A DNA stretch of 64,000 bases, taken from positions 75,607 to 139,606 of the forward strand of contig NEWS02000003.1 in the NCBI GenBank assembly GCA_002869845.2, in the 5' to 3' direction. Made by a program: the position numbers and the translations under genes. This DNA is from Nitrospira sp. CG24B. Lineage in GTDB: Bacteria > Nitrospirota > Nitrospiria > Nitrospirales > Nitrospiraceae. A model generated the notes under the pieces. The model was not told where the DNA came from. It made no database searches and saw nothing but the letters and a program-made list of their open reading frames with translations. Each line of letters begins with the position of its first letter. Positions within the stretch are counted from its first letter, which is position 1. Positions 26,265 through 35,226 of the stretch are shown piece after piece.

Positions 26265-27470
26265 ATGAGCAAGATTCTGATTTCGTATCGTCGCGAAGAT
26301 AGTGCCGATGTGACTGGGCGGATCTATGACCGGCTCATACAGGTGTTTCCGCAATCGGTCTTTCGGGATGTCGATTCCATTCCCTTGGGTGTCGACTTTC
26401 ATACCTATCTGGATGAACAGGTGGCCAAGTGCGACGTGTTCCTTGCTGTCATCGGGCGGAATTGGATGAAGGCCAAAGGCCGAAAGGGGAAGTCCAGACT
26501 GGAAGACCCCGGCGATTTCGTGCGGATTGAAATCGAATCAGCACTGAAGCGTCAGGTTCTAGTGATTCCTGTGCTTGTCCAAGGCGCCAAGATTCCTGAG
26601 GTGCAGCGGCTACCGGTCAGCATTCAAGCGTTGTCGTACCGGAACGGCATTGTGGTCCGCCCTGATCCGGATTTTCACAAGGATATGGATCGGCTAATTG
26701 CTAAGCTGAAGCAACCAGCTCAAGGCCTCAGTAAGTCTCAGTTGGAATCGGGTGCCACACCCAAGCCCATTTGTAACGCAATAAAGCTGGTCAGCCCTGT
26801 CGCGCCAGTTGATATGGTGAAGGTGCTCAAAGGGCCATTCTTGTATGGCGATCAGGAGACTTGCGTGGTGATCAAGTACGACTATTGGATCGATCAGTAC
26901 CCCGTGACGAACCGGAAGTATGGTGAGTTTGTTTTAGCCGGTGGCTATGAAGATCAGCAGTACTGGTCGTCCGAGGGGTGGCAGTGGAAAACTAAGAGGT
27001 ACATCAAAGGTCCTGGATATTGGAATAACTCTCAGCAGAATAAGAAGGATCATCCTATTGTCGGAGTCAGCTACTATGAGGCGGATGCCTATGCCACATG
27101 GATCGGTAAACGTCTTCCAACTCAGCCGGAGTGGGAAAAGGCAGCACGAGGTGAGGATGGACGCGAGTATCCCTGGGGTAAGGAGTTCGATAAACGTAGA
27201 TGCAACTGTTACGAATCTAGCATTGGACATACGAGTCCGGTCACCCAGTATCCTAACGGGACGAGCCCCTACGGTTGCTACGACATGGCGGGAAATGTGT
27301 GGGAGTGGTGTGCAAGTTGGAATGACCCAAAGACCGGCCAATACGTGCTCCGTGGTGGCTCCTGGAGTAATAGATCAAAGTTCCTCCGTATATCGACTCG
27401 GTATCAGGATCGATATCGATATAGGGGCAGCGACATAGGGTTTCGTCTCGTCCAGGACGTTGACGAGTAA
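26265..27470 (+). CDS. TIR domain fused to FGE-sulfatase (C-type-lectin-fold) domain
   Basis: A 401-residue fusion. Residues 1-150 form a TIR domain: KILISYRREDSADVTGRIYD, SVFRDVDSIPLG, and a conserved Glu within FVRIEIESALKR, the position of the NADase glutamate in enzymatic TIRs. Residues 185-400 form a formylglycine-generating-enzyme-like domain (YPVTNRKYGEF, GKRLPTQPEWEKAARG, GNVWEWCASW, RGGSWSNRSKF, IGFRL). The paired active-site cysteines of true FGE are not obvious, so sulfatase activation is unlikely. Bacterial TIRs act in immune signalling, and FGE folds often serve as ligand-binding lectin-like modules. The gene lies at the 3' break of gcvP, suggesting insertion. A defence role is inference. 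Confidence 0.8.
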   Translation: MSKILISYRREDSADVTGRIYDRLIQVFPQSVFRDVDSIPLGVDFHTYLDEQVAKCDVFLAVIGRNWMKAKGRKGKSRLEDPGDFVRIEIESALKRQVLVIPVLVQGAKIPEVQRLPVSIQALSYRNGIVVRPDPDFHKDMDRLIAKLKQPAQGLSKSQLESGATPKPICNAIKLVSPVAPVDMVKVLKGPFLYGDQETCVVIKYDYWIDQYPVTNRKYGEFVLAGGYEDQQYWSSEGWQWKTKRYIKGPGYWNNSQQNKKDHPIVGVSYYEADAYATWIGKRLPTQPEWEKAARGEDGREYPWGKEFDKRRCNCYESSIGHTSPVTQYPNGTSPYGCYDMAGNVWEWCASWNDPKTGQYVLRGGSWSNRSKFLRISTRYQDRYRYRGSDIGFRLVQDVDE

Positions 27471-27514
27471 CATTCTGCGCTTTGTTCTTTGACACTTTGC
27501 CTCCGATGGCTCCA

Positions 27515-29371
27515 TCACACAAGAAGCACCTTGCTGGCGGGATTCGTGCCATGGGCTGATACGGGGATCAGGCAGACATCTCGGTGTGTTTCCCCCTTCG
27601 ACCGATGATAGGCCCGAATCATCATCAGACCAGAATATTCGCCCTGGGACCCCGCGTTCGGCTGGAGCGAGAAGGCCGCGAATCCGGCAATCTCAGCCAA
27701 CCACGATTCGAGCTGTTCGAACAACGTCCGATAGCCACGTGTTTGTTCAGTCGGCGCGAAGGGGTGCAAACGAGCGAACTCCGGCCACGTGACTGGTAGC
27801 ATCTCCGTGGTGGCGTTCAGCTTCATGGTGCAGGAACCCAGCGGGATCATGGAGTGGACGAGGGAGAGGTCCTTGGCCTGTAGTCTGTGAAGATAGCGGA
27901 GCATCTCGTGCTCGGAGTGATTGCGCTGGAAGACCTCATGCGTGAGGTATTTACTCGTCCTGGCCAAGGGAGCCGAGTAGTTGAGATCGATGGCGTCAGC
28001 GAGATCGGAAAGTCGGAATGGTAACTGGTCATGTCCGACGAAGATGTGCAGAAGCCGGTGGACTTCTTCCTCGGAGCTGACTTCATCGAGGGAGATACCG
28101 ATAGAGCCGTCTTCATAGTGCCGGAAATTGATTCCTTGTTCATTCGCCCTGGTCGCAATGTGATCAGCTTGAGCTTTGGGGACTGGTATCCGAACCGTAT
28201 CGAAGAAGACTTTCGGCAAGACATCGAATCCAAGCCGACGCAGTCCTTCTGCCAATAGCAACGTGAGGCCATGTACGCGCTCGGCGATCCGACGCAACCC
28301 GTCCGGTCCGTGGTACACCGCATACATGGCGGCCATGACGGCCAACAGGACTTGAGCCGTGCAGATATTACTGGTGGCCTTTTCCCGTCGAATGTGTTGC
28401 TCCCTCGTCTGAAGCGAAAGCCTGATGGCTGGTTTGCCGGTCACATCTTTTGAGACACCAACAAGGCGACCCGGCATCTGCCGTTTGTATTCCTCTCTGG
28501 TCGCGAGAAACGCAGCATGGGGTCCACCGAAGCTGATCGGAACACCGAAGCGTTGTGTCGAACCGACGGCAATGTCAGCGCCGAATTCCCCGGGCGAGCG
28601 GAGCAAGGTCAGGGCGAGAAGATCGGTGGCAACTGCTACGAGAACACCGGCCTCATGCGCCTGCGTGACCAATGTGCTGAAGTCACTCACATAGCCGTCT
28701 GTGGCTGGGTATTGCAACAATAGGCCGCACAGCTGAGGACGCGAACAATCAACGGATGAGGCGACACCGGTCTTGATGACGATACCCAGAGGCTCGGCTC
28801 TGGTCTGCAACACCGCCAAGGTCTGTGGATGGCAGTCGCGCGAGACAAAGAATTCCTTTCGTTCATCGCCGGTGTTGCGGGCGATCGTGTAACACATCGC
28901 CATCGCTTCGGCTGCAGCGGTCGCTTCATCCAACAGCGAGGCATTCGCCAGCGGTAGACCGGTCAAGTCCGCCACCATGGTTTGGAAGTTCACAAGCGCC
29001 TCTAGGCGGCCTTGTGAGATCTCGGCTTGGTAGGGGGTGTATTGCGTATACCAAGCCGGGTTTTCTAGAATATTTCGCTGGATGACGCCCGGGGTGACGC
29101 AATCGTAGTACCCCATGCCGATCAACGATCGATAGACCTGATTTTTGGACGCGATGTCTTTCAGGCGGGTCAGGACGGCCTGCTCACCGTCGGCGATCGG
29201 AATGTCAAGAGCTCGACGAAATCGAATATCAGAAGGAATAGCGGTATCGGTCAACGTGTCGAGCGACAGGAGGCCCAATGTGGCCAGCATCTCTTGAATA
29301 TCGGCCCTTGTGGGACCCAGGTGCCGGTGAATAAAGTCGTCAGTCGGTTGGCGCCAATTCTGAGTGGTCAT
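27515..29371 (-). pseudogene. gcvP: Glycine dehydrogenase (gcvP), C-terminally truncated
   Basis: The 618-residue frame matches the N-terminal two-thirds of the P-protein of the glycine cleavage system, normally about 950 residues: [10 protein letters not shown] at the start, [29 protein letters not shown], and later SAHGTNPAS. There it switches to KVLLV and stops. The segment with the pyridoxal-phosphate lysine (normally in HLNLHKT) lies beyond the break and is absent. The product cannot be a normal decarboxylase. The TIR-FGE gene ends 45 bases from the broken end, so an insertion or deletion probably removed the 3' third. No other gcv gene is visible. Confidence 0.85.
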
Positions 29372-29663
29372 GGAGTCAGCTACCCTCTGTTCAGACCGGA
29401 GAGAATAGGTTGCGTAGTGCCCTCTGTCAATCGAGGCAGCCTACCACGGCATCAGCCCTTTTCCAAGAGACCAAGCCTGTTTTTCGGAGATGTTTTCGTG
29501 CTCATGGCCATTGCTGTGTTGCGAGGAGGTTTTGTCTGAAGCAGCCGTCGGGCTCGGCACGTGCTCCGCGGAGTATATCGGCCTGCAGCGCCGTCGGCTT
29601 TGATTGCTTTTCACATAATTCACGCTATTGTTACCTCATATCTTCAGCCCGGAGAGCTGACCT

Positions 29664-30317
29664 ATGGTCGCCATGAAGCAGGGGACCGATGAGAGGACCG
29701 AGAAACGAGCGCCGCCACGCTTCTCGATGGTAAAAGCCATCGTCATTTTCATTGTGCTGGGTGCCACAGTGGCCATCGGATACGCAGGGTACGAGATTTT
29801 CAAGAATCAGAGTCTGGTCACCAAGTTTCTGGCTCCCCATGTACCGACAAGTCAGCCCAGCGTGGTTCTCACAGATTCGCAGGTGAAGCCCTCCCAGCCC
29901 GATGTCCGTCTGACTCGTGAAGGGATCGACCATCTTCTCAACGCACTCGACGAAGCGGTTCGACGAAAAGATGTCGACGGCGTCCTGCGCCACATTGCTC
30001 ACGACGTGACCATCACCATTCATCTGAAGCAAGGCCCGCAACAACAGATGGCCATGCTGACGCGGGAAGATTACCGGAAGACGCTCGCCATGAGCTTCGC
30101 CTTTCCCAGCGCCCACGACTTCACTCGGACGAATACGTCCGTGTCGTTGGCCGTCGATGAACGGAGCGCGAAAGTCTCCTTCAAGTCGACCGAGACGCTT
30201 CGCCAGGCCAATCGAGAATTCAAGACGGAAGGCGAGGAAACGCTGGTCTTCACGATCCGCGACGGCAAGCCCATGATTACCTCTCTGGAACAGACCTTCC
30301 CCGGGGATTCGACCTAA
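29664..30317 (+). CDS. Membrane-anchored SnoaL/NTF2-like protein
   Basis: A 217-residue protein with one N-terminal transmembrane helix (AIVIFIVLGATVAIGYAGYE, about residues 25-45). A soluble domain (about 90-215) follows: GIDHLLNALDEAVRRKDVDGVLRHIAHDVTI, then a run of beta-strands. The pattern fits the cone-shaped NTF2/SnoaL fold used for small-ligand binding or scaffolding. GGAG precedes the ATG at suitable spacing. The upstream neighbour gcvP is divergent. The downstream two-component genes begin 100 bases later with their own promoter. Function unknown. Confidence 0.65.
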   Translation: MVAMKQGTDERTEKRAPPRFSMVKAIVIFIVLGATVAIGYAGYEIFKNQSLVTKFLAPHVPTSQPSVVLTDSQVKPSQPDVRLTREGIDHLLNALDEAVRRKDVDGVLRHIAHDVTITIHLKQGPQQQMAMLTREDYRKTLAMSFAFPSAHDFTRTNTSVSLAVDERSAKVSFKSTETLRQANREFKTEGEETLVFTIRDGKPMITSLEQTFPGDST

Positions 30318-30377
30318 GTCCCCGCTTCGTGACGAGTGAGAGCCACTGTACCCTTCAAGATTCACAGTCATCGGTCT

Positions 30378-30385
30378 GGTATAAT
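30378..30385 (+). promoter_or_regulatory. Extended -10 promoter for the second two-component operon
   Basis: TGGTATAAT upstream of the response-regulator gene is a consensus TATAAT hexamer with the TGn extension. No good -35 hexamer is visible, as expected for an extended -10 promoter. The start codon is 33 bases downstream. Confidence 0.5.
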
Positions 30386-30417
30386 CACCCCGCTGCTCAA
30401 TATTTGTTGGGGTGTGT

Positions 30418-31089
30418 ATGCGCGTGCTTGTCATAGAAGATGAAACCAAAGTCGGTTGTTTTATTAAGCGGGCGCTCGAAGAAGAAAGCTATGCTGTCGA
30501 CCTCTGTGAGGACGGAGCCAAGGGATTAGAAATGGCTCTAGCGACCAACTACGATCTCCTGGTCGTCGACGTGATGCTGCCCTCCATGTCTGGTCTGGAT
30601 GTGCTGAAGAATATTCGTCGCGAACGGGTCCACACACCGGTGCTGATTCTCTCGGCGCAATCCCAGATCGACCAGCGGGTCAAAGGATTGGATGCCGGTG
30701 CCGATGATTACCTGACCAAACCGTTCGCGATCGATGAACTCTTGGCGCGTGTTCGAGCCCTGTTGCGTCGTGGGGCATCCGAAAGCCCAGGGATTCTTCA
30801 GGTGGATGATCTGATGCTCAACCCGGCAACCCGTGATGTCACCCGGGGTGGGCAACGCATCGATTTGACGCTGAAAGAGTATGCGTTACTTGAATATCTG
30901 ATGCGTCACACCGGCCGCGTCCTCACTCGGCCCATGATCTCCGAACATGTGTGGAACCAAGATTTCGACACCTTTACGAATGTCATCGATGTCTATGTGA
31001 ACTACCTTCGCAATAAAATTGATCGAGGCCGAATCAAGAAACTGATCCATACCATTCGCGGGAGCGGGTATATGCTGAAGGCCGACTAG
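30418..31089 (+). CDS. OmpR/PhoB-family response regulator
   Basis: The ATG at 30418 (the track includes an upstream GTG) gives 223 residues: a receiver domain with phospho-acceptor Asp51 (DLLVVDVMLPS) and DYLTKPFA, then a winged-helix domain (LTLKEYALLEYLMRHTGRVLTR, IRGSGYMLKAD). It is close in design to the regulator at 1485 but clearly distinct. The kinase gene follows after 93 bases and an HtrA protease gene comes next. That order and the direct repeat before htrA suggest an envelope-stress circuit like CpxRA or MprAB, by analogy. Confidence 0.92.
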   Translation: MRVLVIEDETKVGCFIKRALEEESYAVDLCEDGAKGLEMALATNYDLLVVDVMLPSMSGLDVLKNIRRERVHTPVLILSAQSQIDQRVKGLDAGADDYLTKPFAIDELLARVRALLRRGASESPGILQVDDLMLNPATRDVTRGGQRIDLTLKEYALLEYLMRHTGRVLTRPMISEHVWNQDFDTFTNVIDVYVNYLRNKIDRGRIKKLIHTIRGSGYMLKAD

Positions 31090-31182
31090 CATGAACCTGA
31101 CACAAGCCCCGCGCGTACCCAGTGACTTGCGGCGCAGCGAACCGACAGCACGACGTCGTCACCACCGAGCAGGAGCTGATCC

Positions 31183-32586
31183 ATGCCGCTACGCGTCCGG
31201 CTGACTCTGTGGTATGGGACCGCCCTAGCCCTGGTCTTGATCATTTTCTCCGTTGTGCTGTACGCCATTACGGCGAGAAGTCTCCGCGACACAGTCGATG
31301 AATCGTTGGAAGATACGGCCATGACGGCGGTGCGGTCGCTCGAAGAGCGAGGATTTCTTCCACTGATCAACGAAGAGGAACTGCTCTCGCAATTTCCCGA
31401 ACTGACGCGAATCGATAAGTTCTTCCAGATCTTCAGCCCCTCGGGCACGATCACGATCCGTTCTCCGAATATCAAACAACACGAAGTTCCGCTGAGCCGA
31501 ACCGCCCTTGATGCCGCGTTTGCCGGACAGAAAATTTTTGAGTCGGCCAAGTATCCCAAGGAGCCTCCGTTGAGGCTGATTTCCGTGCCGATCATGTACG
31601 GAGGCAATCTCCTGTACATCGTGCAGGTCGGTACGTCGATGGAATCGGTTGGAGAGACACTCCAGCGCTTTCTTGTGTTGCTAGTTGTGGCGATCCCCAT
31701 CGCCCTGGCTGTGTCTCTGGCAGGGGGATGGTTCTTGGCGGGACGAGCGTTACGTCCTGTCGATAAGATTACCCTTGCGGCGCAGCGCATTGCCGCTGGG
31801 GATTTGAGCCAACGCCTGAGCATACCGGCGGCTCACGATGAAATCGGCCGTCTGGCCGCCACCTTCAACAATATGATCGGCCGGCTGGATACGTCGTTTC
31901 GCCAGATTCGTCAATTCACCAGCGATGCCTCGCATGAGTTGCGGACTCCTCTGACGGTGATGAAAGGCGAAACAGACCTGGTGTTGCGGCGACCTCGTTT
32001 GCTCGACGACTATAAGTCGGTGCTGGAGAGCAATCTGGAAGAGATCGATCGAATGACGCGAATCGTCGACGAACTGTTGTTCCTCTCACGCGCCGATATG
32101 GGTGAAGTCAGAGTGGAGTCATTGCCTGTCGCCATGGAGTCGCTGGTGGAGGATATTCATCGTCAGGCCAAGTTGCTTGCGCAGGACCGCAATATCGAAG
32201 TCCTGCTGGGAACCGTCATGCCGGTGGTGGTTCAGGGCGACGACTTGCGGCTTCGTGAACTGCTGCTCAATCTTGTGGAAAATGCGATGAAGTATTCGCA
32301 TCCTGGTGGGAAGGTGGAGATCTCGCTGTTGAATGACGGTCGGGAGGCCAGGCTGTCGGTGACAGACCAGGGGATCGGCATCGCCCCTGCCGATCACAAG
32401 AAGATTTTCCAACGCTTCTTCCGCACCGACGTTGCCCGAGGCCACACCAAGAAGGGGACAGGTCTCGGTCTCGCCATCTGTTCCTGGATCGCGGAATTGC
32501 ACAAGGGCCGGGTAGAAGTCAAAAGCGCTCTCGGCCAGGGATCAACCTTCACCGTTGTCTTACCGCTCGCTACTCCCACTGCTTAG
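31183..32586 (+). CDS. Membrane sensor histidine kinase
   Basis: A 467-residue kinase. Helix 1 is LWYGTALALVLIIFSVVLYA, followed by a periplasmic region of about 130 residues. Helix 2 is LVLLVVAIPIALAVSLAGGW, followed by a HAMP domain (RALRPVDKITLAAQRIAAGD). The H box is SDASHELRTPLTVM. The ATPase domain has N box NLVENAMKYSHPGG, DQGIGIAP and GTGLGLAIC. All catalytic motifs are intact. AGGAG precedes the ATG at 7 bases. It pairs with the regulator at 30418. The downstream htrA suggests that misfolded envelope protein may be the signal, which is inference. Confidence 0.93.
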   Translation: MPLRVRLTLWYGTALALVLIIFSVVLYAITARSLRDTVDESLEDTAMTAVRSLEERGFLPLINEEELLSQFPELTRIDKFFQIFSPSGTITIRSPNIKQHEVPLSRTALDAAFAGQKIFESAKYPKEPPLRLISVPIMYGGNLLYIVQVGTSMESVGETLQRFLVLLVVAIPIALAVSLAGGWFLAGRALRPVDKITLAAQRIAAGDLSQRLSIPAAHDEIGRLAATFNNMIGRLDTSFRQIRQFTSDASHELRTPLTVMKGETDLVLRRPRLLDDYKSVLESNLEEIDRMTRIVDELLFLSRADMGEVRVESLPVAMESLVEDIHRQAKLLAQDRNIEVLLGTVMPVVVQGDDLRLRELLLNLVENAMKYSHPGGKVEISLLNDGREARLSVTDQGIGIAPADHKKIFQRFFRTDVARGHTKKGTGLGLAICSWIAELHKGRVEVKSALGQGSTFTVVLPLATPTA

Positions 32587-32592
32587 TGAACT

Positions 32593-32620
32593 TTAATCGT
32601 TGGTTAATCTCGTTCTCATC
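32593..32620 (+). promoter_or_regulatory. Direct-repeat operator upstream of htrA
   Basis: TTAATC at 32593-32598 and TTAATC at 32604-32609 are exactly 11 bases apart (one helical turn). A weaker CTCATC follows at 32615, one more turn on. This is the spacing used by OmpR/PhoB-family regulators. A TATATT -10-like hexamer is at 32630-32635. It lies immediately after the kinase gene and before htrA. Confidence 0.6.
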
Positions 32621-32635
32621 CCAGGTTGTTATATT

Positions 32636-32651
32636 CCTTGCAACTGCAAGG
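32636..32651. promoter_or_regulatory. Short palindrome in htrA leader
   Basis: CCTTGCA-AC-TGCAAGG is a perfect 7-bp inverted repeat with a 2-base centre, directly downstream of the -10-like TATATT. It could be an operator or a 5'-UTR hairpin. Confidence 0.35.
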
Positions 32652-32719
32652 CAGGGGTTACCCGATCGTAAAAACTAGGAATCACGGGTTTCCAATCAAC
32701 CAGCCTATGGGGAGGGCGT

Positions 32720-34210
32720 ATGTCATCACATCTGCGTAGGAAGGTCGGGTCCGCGATCGGAATCGGTCTCATGAGTGGGGTTCTGGTTTGGGGTGGGTAC
32801 TGGCTTAGTGCGTCCCAGGCATCCAGTGCCCCAACTTCAACTTCAGCAGCTGCGGTCATCACAACTCCTGCGAACGGGTTCACGGACGTCGCAAGGCAAG
32901 TTACTCCCGCAGTCGTCAATATCACGACTGTCATGACGGAGAAGGTGTCGGACGGATTCTCTGTTCCTGACGAGCTACGAGACCGAATGGAAGAATATTT
33001 TGGAAAACCCTTCGACCCACGGCGTCGGGGGCCGCAACCTCCCGGGGAACATCGAGGACCTCGAAGGGGTCAGGGATCAGGCGTGATCATTTCTGCTGAT
33101 GGATATGTTTTGACCAACAATCATGTGATCGCCAACGCTCAAGAAGTAAGCGTCACTCTTCCCGATAAGCGGGAATTCAAGGGCAAGATTATCGGAGCTG
33201 ATCCGAAGAGCGACCTCGCTGTGGTCAAGATCAGCGCTGGCCATCTTCCCGCCATACCATGGGGCGATGCTTCACAACTGCAGGTCGGTGAGTATGTCTT
33301 GGCGGTCGGCAATCCCTTCGGGTTGAATTCCACCGTGACGCTCGGGATCGTCAGCGCTGTTGGCCGCGGCCATATGGGGATCACCCAGTACGAAGACTTT
33401 ATTCAGACGGATGCCGCCATTAACCCCGGTAACTCAGGCGGCGCGCTGGTCAACACCAGAGGCGAGCTCGTCGGTATTAATACAGCCATCTTTTCGCAGA
33501 CGGGTGGGTATCAAGGAGTGGGCTTCGCGGTCTCTACAGCGATGGCCAAGCCGATCTATGAGAGCCTGATCAAAACCGGCAAGGTTGTTCGAGGGTATCT
33601 GGGGATCGGTCTTCAAGACTTGAACCAGGATCTGGCAAAGTCTTTCAGTATGAAGGATTCGAAAGGCGCCTTGGTGAGCGACGTCAAGGAAGACAGCCCA
33701 GCGGATCTCGCCGGACTCAAGCAGGGCGACGTGATCATTGAGTATCAGGGGATCCTGATTGAGGATGGTGTCGCACTGCAACGGATAGTCACCAGGACTC
33801 CAGTCGGCAGCAAGGTCCAGGTGAAGGTCATGCGCGATGGGCGCGCGCGAGAGCTGACCGTGCGGATCGGGGAGCAGCCGGAGCTGGAAAAAGTTGCAAA
33901 GAAGGTAGAAAGTGGTGAACATGACTACGCCTTGGCCGGTCTGTCTGTCGAGGATTTGAATCAGAACACCGCGCGCGAGTTGGGCATCAAAGGAAAGGCT
34001 CAGGGAGTCGTCGTGACGAGCGTTGACCCGGACAGCGGTGCGGAAAAGGCAGGACTCGTACCTGGTGATGTCATTCAAGAGGTCAATCGGAGGCCGGTCA
34101 AGTCCGTAAAGGAATTTGAGAAGGTGTCTTCAGATTTGAAGAAGGGGGACAGCATCCTGATACTGGTCAACCGCCGTGGGGGATCACTGTTTCTGTCAGC
34201 GAAGATCTAA
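32720..34210 (+). CDS. HtrA/DegP-family periplasmic serine protease
   Basis: The 496-residue protein has an N-terminal membrane anchor or signal (SAIGIGLMSGVLVWGGYWLS), then a trypsin-like domain with His in TNNHVIA, Asp in KSDLAVVKI and Ser in NPGNSGGAL. Two PDZ domains follow (about 285-375 and 395-490), each with GYLGIGL- or GVVVTSV-type peptide-binding sequence. This is the Do/DegP layout, which degrades or refolds damaged envelope proteins. It lies downstream of a two-component pair and an OmpR-type direct repeat. A strong terminator hairpin follows its stop. Confidence 0.95.
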   Translation: MSSHLRRKVGSAIGIGLMSGVLVWGGYWLSASQASSAPTSTSAAAVITTPANGFTDVARQVTPAVVNITTVMTEKVSDGFSVPDELRDRMEEYFGKPFDPRRRGPQPPGEHRGPRRGQGSGVIISADGYVLTNNHVIANAQEVSVTLPDKREFKGKIIGADPKSDLAVVKISAGHLPAIPWGDASQLQVGEYVLAVGNPFGLNSTVTLGIVSAVGRGHMGITQYEDFIQTDAAINPGNSGGALVNTRGELVGINTAIFSQTGGYQGVGFAVSTAMAKPIYESLIKTGKVVRGYLGIGLQDLNQDLAKSFSMKDSKGALVSDVKEDSPADLAGLKQGDVIIEYQGILIEDGVALQRIVTRTPVGSKVQVKVMRDGRARELTVRIGEQPELEKVAKKVESGEHDYALAGLSVEDLNQNTARELGIKGKAQGVVVTSVDPDSGAEKAGLVPGDVIQEVNRRPVKSVKEFEKVSSDLKKGDSILILVNRRGGSLFLSAKI

Positions 34211-34234
34211 CATCGTGTCCTCGGTTTCAAACAG

Positions 34235-34270
34235 AAGGGGAACGGGTATCAATCCGTTCCCCTTTCTCTT
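34235..34270. terminator. Intrinsic terminator between htrA and purU
   Basis: AAGGGGAACGG (34235-34245) pairs perfectly with CCGTTCCCCTT (34254-34264) around an 8-base loop, followed by TCTCTTCT. It sits between convergent genes and may serve htrA mainly. Confidence 0.8.
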
Positions 34271-34295
34271 CTACGATCGTTGGATTGTCACCGAT

Positions 34296-35162
34296 TCAAT
34301 CAAACACGACCGTCTTTCTTCCGTAGACCAACACTCGCCGCTCGATGTGGCGCCGCACGGCTCGGGCCAGCACGATCTCCTCCAAGTCGCGTCCTTTCCG
34401 TACGAGATCGTCCACGGTATCTCGATGTCCGATTCTAATCACGTCTTGCTCGATGATCGGCCCTTCATCCAAATCGTGGGTCGCGTAGTGCGCCGTTGTT
34501 CCGATGATCTTGACGCCACGGTCGTAGGCCTGCCGGTAGGGATTAGCTCCGATAAAGGCCGGCAGAAAGGAATGGTGAATGTTGATGACGGGGCAGCCGA
34601 CCTGAGCCAAAAACTCCGCAGTGAGGATTTGCATATAGCGAGCCATCACCACGAGCTCCACCCGGTGCTCTTTCAGGAGCGCTAAGACCTGTTGTTCTTG
34701 CTGAGGCTTGGTCTCCTTCGTCACGGGATAGACGGCAAAGGGAATGTTGAAGAGTTCAGCCCAGCTCGCGCAGGTGTTGTGATTCGAAATGATGACGGGA
34801 ATATCGATGTGCAGTTCGTCTCGGCGGTGCCGCTGGAGGAGATCGGCGAGACAGTGATCTTGTTTCGAAACCAGCAGACCGACACGGGTTCGTCGGCTGG
34901 ACGGATACACTTCGCAGTGCATCTCGTACACGTTCGCAATCGGAGCAAAGGCAGCCGGAATGTCGTCCGAAGGGATCTGGAATCCCTCCGTGGCGAACTC
35001 CATCCGCATAAGAAAATCGTTTGTGTCCTTGTCAGTGTGATGGTCGGAATCCAGGATGTTGCCGCCGAAATCGTGAATGAACCCTGACACACGCGCCACG
35101 ATGCCCCTACGGTCTTTGCAATGGATCAACAGAATGATCGAATCTTTTCCCTGTGCCGACAT
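34296..35162 (-). CDS. purU: Formyltetrahydrofolate deformylase
   Basis: A 288-residue PurU. Residues 5-85 are an ACT domain (ILLIHCKDRRGIVARVSGFIHDFGGNILDSDHHTD). The rest is a formyltransferase-fold domain with ISNHNTCASW, YMQILTAEFL, NIHHSFLPAFIGANPYRQAYDRGVKIIG and HYATHDLDEGPII. It hydrolyses 10-formyl-THF to THF plus formate, which balances the one-carbon pool and provides formate for PurT. The Asn-His-Asp catalytic set is present. It follows rimO on the same strand after 64 bases. Confidence 0.95.
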   Translation of the reverse strand: MSAQGKDSIILLIHCKDRRGIVARVSGFIHDFGGNILDSDHHTDKDTNDFLMRMEFATEGFQIPSDDIPAAFAPIANVYEMHCEVYPSSRRTRVGLLVSKQDHCLADLLQRHRRDELHIDIPVIISNHNTCASWAELFNIPFAVYPVTKETKPQQEQQVLALLKEHRVELVVMARYMQILTAEFLAQVGCPVINIHHSFLPAFIGANPYRQAYDRGVKIIGTTAHYATHDLDEGPIIEQDVIRIGHRDTVDDLVRKGRDLEEIVLARAVRRHIERRVLVYGRKTVVFD

Positions 35163-35226
35163 CGGTGGTCACTCCTCTGTTGGTGGTTGCTATGAGTGTA
35201 GCAGGAGCGGCAAGGAACTACATTTC

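Noticed and set aside
27340-27470. Full diversity-generating retroelement
   Set aside because: No reverse transcriptase, template repeat or accessory gene was found in the window; only the variable-region-like codon pattern is kept as a hypothesis.
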